In this document: one piece after another, positions 43,216 to 45,417 of the stretch
Layout: each line of letters starts with the position of its first letter
Numbering within the stretch: the first letter of the stretch is position 1
Source of the DNA: Acanthamoeba sp. SK_2022b
Lineage: Eukaryota > Discosea > Longamoebia > Acanthamoebidae
Length of the DNA: 45,417 nucleotides
Assembly (NCBI GenBank): GCA_027943245.1
Contig: JANDJZ010000326.1
Location: 1-45,417 of the forward strand
Direction: 5' to 3'
Made by a program: the position numbers and the translations under genes
Notes under the pieces: generated by a model
The model's input: only the letters and a program-made list of their open reading frames with translations
The model's database searches: none
What the model was told of the DNA's origin: nothing

Positions 43216-44225
43216 ATGGACCGATACGTGGTGCGAACACCGAGCCCCAACTTGTCGCCCGTCAAGCGAAAACGGGAAGCCGACGTCGTTGCCCCCGCAG
43301 TCGCCACAGACAGGGCCGCCGACCTCAAGAAGCCCCGAACAACGTTGTTGTCGCCTCCCCGAAGCCCAAAGGAAGCGAAGAGGAAGGAGAAAGGGAAGGC
43401 CGTCATCACAGAAGAGGATGCTGTAGAGGTCGATCGTGGCCACGACACCAGCTTGTCATTAAAAACAACAACCCAGAAGAAGACGCTTGGTGGTGTGCCA
43501 GCTTTACAGGCGGGGCTCGTGGCCAAGTGGCGCGACCACGAGGGCGTGGAGGGAATGGAGGCCATGCGCCTCCTCGACGGCGGCCTGTTTCGACGCCACC
43601 CGCGGTTTCTCGAGCCAGCCGAAGCTCACGCCCTCTTCGAGAGCCTCACGCGCGACGTGGCGTGGCAGCAGTCGGACATCACCGTCTACGGCAAGACGTA
43701 CAAGTCGCCTCGAATGCAGTGTTGGATGGCGGACGCGAGCGTGTCGGCGTCGACCTACCTCAAGACGCCGCCATCGCCGTGGTCCGACGAGGTGGGTGCG
43801 GTGCGACGAAGGCTCGAGCGCATGCTGGGCTGTCGCTTCAACTACGTCCTCCTCAACCTCTACCGCGATGGCCGCGACCACATCTCCTTCCACGCCGACC
43901 GCGAAGCCATACCCGAGGTGAGACACATCGCCTCCCCCCCACTTGCGCTACAACAACGGTTGGAGGGTGAGTAACGTGGGCGATGGGGGGTTTGGGGGGG
44001 GGGCAAAATGAACAGGGCAAGGGGGTGATCGCATCGCTGTCGCTCGGCGCCGAGCGGCGGTTCGTGCTGCGACACATGGCCACCAAGGCCAAGCTCGAGT
44101 TCGCCATGCCATCGGGCTCGCTCATGGTGATGGACGGCCGCACGCAGGAGTCCTGGCAGCACGCCGTGCCCAAGCAGGCCAGGGTCATCCACCCGCGCAT
44201 CAACCTCACCTTCCGGATCAGCTGA
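43216..44225 (+). CDS. AlkB-family dioxygenase (ALKBH2/3-like)
   Basis: Exons 43216-43917 and 44016-44225 give 303 residues. The first 90 are basic and Ser/Pro-rich (PSPNLSPVKRKREAD), a likely nuclear signal. The catalytic core reads NYVLLNLYRDG, FHADRE with the H-x-D iron ligands, IASLSLGAERRF, then WQHAVPK with the second His and RINLTFR with the 2-oxoglutarate Arg. These are the features of ALKBH2/3 enzymes that remove alkyl groups from DNA bases with iron and 2-oxoglutarate. The intron holds a long G tract. The ATG at 43216 is the first in-frame one. Confidence 0.88.
43984..44003 (+). repeat. G-tract in AlkB intron
   Basis: Six G, three T and about ten G lie close to the 3' end of the only AlkB intron; the RNA could form a G-quadruplex. 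Confidence 0.8.
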
Positions 44226-45041
44226 TGGCGTCAATACCAACTAACACCAATAACCATCGTGTACATACACAAAAAGAGTTGTTTATTTGAGAAGCGGTCG
44301 TGTGTTGGAGTTAATGCACATGTCGGGGGGTCACGCACGTGCCTTGTGGTCTGCCCTGTGGAGTAAAAGGTGTCAGAGGTGGGTCAGAGCAAATGGCAAG
44401 CAGTCACCATCATCATGAGCGGCTACACTCGTTTTCGCGCCCTCTTGTGTGTTTCATAAGGTTATGCTACGCGCTCTGTTTTCTCGAGTTGGCTTCTGCT
44501 CTGCCTCGTCTTCCATCGAGTGAAGTTGCTTTGCCGTTTGCTTCTTTGCACCGTTTTCCTTCAAAGCCGCTTGGCCGCGGGTGTTCATTACTCACCTCTC
44601 CCTCTCTGATCCTACTCCTACTTCTCTCCTGGGCCTCTACACGATTGCCGCGTTACGTTTTCTTCTCGCCTTGACCGTTATCACCTTTTCACTCGCGTCG
44701 CGAGGCAGGCGGTGTACTCACTGACATCGCTGACTCGCGTGCTGGGCAATTTTACCTTCATCTTCATCATCATCATCTTCTTCTTCTTTAAGAGGTCGCA
44801 CCATTTTCCATCACTGTTTCCAATCATCATCGTCATCATCATCATCACTATCATCACTACCGTGAATCGCGCTATTCTGTCCTTCTTCTCGAGCAGAGAG
44901 GCGCGCGGCAAGCTTCTCCACGTGTCCTTTCGGCCATCTCCTCCTTCACGTGTATGACAACGGTGCGGGTTGCGGAGTGACTTTGGTCTTTCTCATCACT
45001 CTCCCTCTCCCTCTCTCTCTCTCTCCCGCTCTTCCTCGTCC
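44226..45041. other. Intergenic, CT-rich, nothing coding
   Basis: Pyrimidine-rich with CATCAT runs (44760-44860) and CT runs near 45000. Open frames are low-complexity only. It probably contains the 3' region of the minus-strand gene to the right. Confidence 0.4.
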
Positions 45042-45417
45042 CTAGTCCCTCTTGTCGAGCGAAGATGACGTCGAGCCTCGGCCATCCCTCTCCCTGTCCG
45101 CGTGGTGATAACCGCCCGCTCCTCGCTGAGACGACGACGACGACGCGCCGTATCCGTTGCTGCCGCTGCCGCTGCCGCTCTCCTTCTCCCTTCCATAGTA
45201 AGACGCCGAAGACGACGACGACGAAGCGCTGGCCGAGCCGATGTCGTCCCGCGATCGGTCGCTGCTGCCGCTGCGGTGGTGATGGCCGCCGTCGTACCGC
45301 CCGCCGCCCCTCTCGCGCTCGCGATCGCGCTCTCGCTCTTTGCTGTCCCAGGCGTCGGGGGCCGCGGCGCCCCAGGACGACGTCGACGACGAGGACGACG
45401 ACGACGTGGGCCGCGCG
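45042..45417 (-). CDS. 3' end of an Arg/Ser-rich protein (partial)
   Basis: The final 124 residues of a gene that enters from the right edge and stops at TAG 45044-45042. They are low-complexity: Ser runs, ERERDRERERGG, HHHRSGSSDRSR and GSGSGSNGYG. Such RS/RE tails occur in splicing and RNA-binding proteins; the domain part lies outside, so no family can be named. Confidence 0.5.
   Translation of the reverse strand, partial: ARPTSSSSSSSTSSWGAAAPDAWDSKERERDRERERGGGRYDGGHHHRSGSSDRSRDDIGSASASSSSSSASYYGREKESGSGSGSNGYGASSSSSQRGAGGYHHADRERDGRGSTSSSLDKRD

Overview
The window reads as nuclear DNA of a free-living amoeba of the Acanthamoeba type. The 5S rRNA genes at 3704 and 4436 are the form I know from Acanthamoeba castellanii. 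Coding exons are GC- and CpG-rich, introns are short with GT..AG ends and often carry dinucleotide runs, and nuclear tRNA genes are scattered as singletons. The organism call rests on recognition, not on a search.

Layout. 290-2758: an intact class 3 lipase, then a minus-strand STAT-like gene with an SH2 domain, broken by a stop and frameshifts. 3123-4652: a Pol III patch with tRNA-Ala(AGC), tRNA-Lys(CTT), two identical 5S genes, a decayed 5S fragment and a fold-back 5S derivative. 4822-6678: an eight-exon ankyrin plus nicotinamide-riboside-kinase-like fusion, followed by tRNA-Lys(TTT). 6845-7959: a CpG-poor repeat-derived tract that ends against a truncated lipase.

8800-15870 is the strangest part. 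It holds about ten small, mostly intronless genes on both strands. Several carry different zinc-binding modules: a duplicated Cys motif, a 50-residue zinc ribbon, a MYND finger, and a PARP-finger-like protein. A GIN-type beta-helix protein lies beyond them. At least three neighbours are frame-broken. One divergent pair carries the same 45-bp element in front of each gene. The set looks like a partly decaying accessory island; viral ancestry is possible but not shown.

16077-35483 is ordinary protist chromosome: a phosphatidylinositol phosphate kinase, three unrecognised genes, an LYR protein, a P3A plasma-membrane proton pump, a short-chain dehydrogenase, a secreted glycoside-hydrolase-like protein and a CENP-K-like kinetochore protein. 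Introns of the pump and the hydrolase-like gene contain long CA and GT runs, often next to splice sites and complementary within one transcript.

35905-42073: tRNA-Ser(GCT), a wrecked PIF/Harbinger-like transposon, an intact CpG-rich two-module membrane protein, an inverted repeat and a wrecked Ty1/copia element. The transposon-derived blocks are nearly free of CpG, whereas the membrane-protein gene between them is not. 42074-45417: a CYTH-like protein, an AlkB dioxygenase and the 3' end of an Arg/Ser-rich gene.

Limits: exon joins were made by eye from GT..AG sites and reading frame. Single-base lesions could be assembly errors. No similarity search was run.
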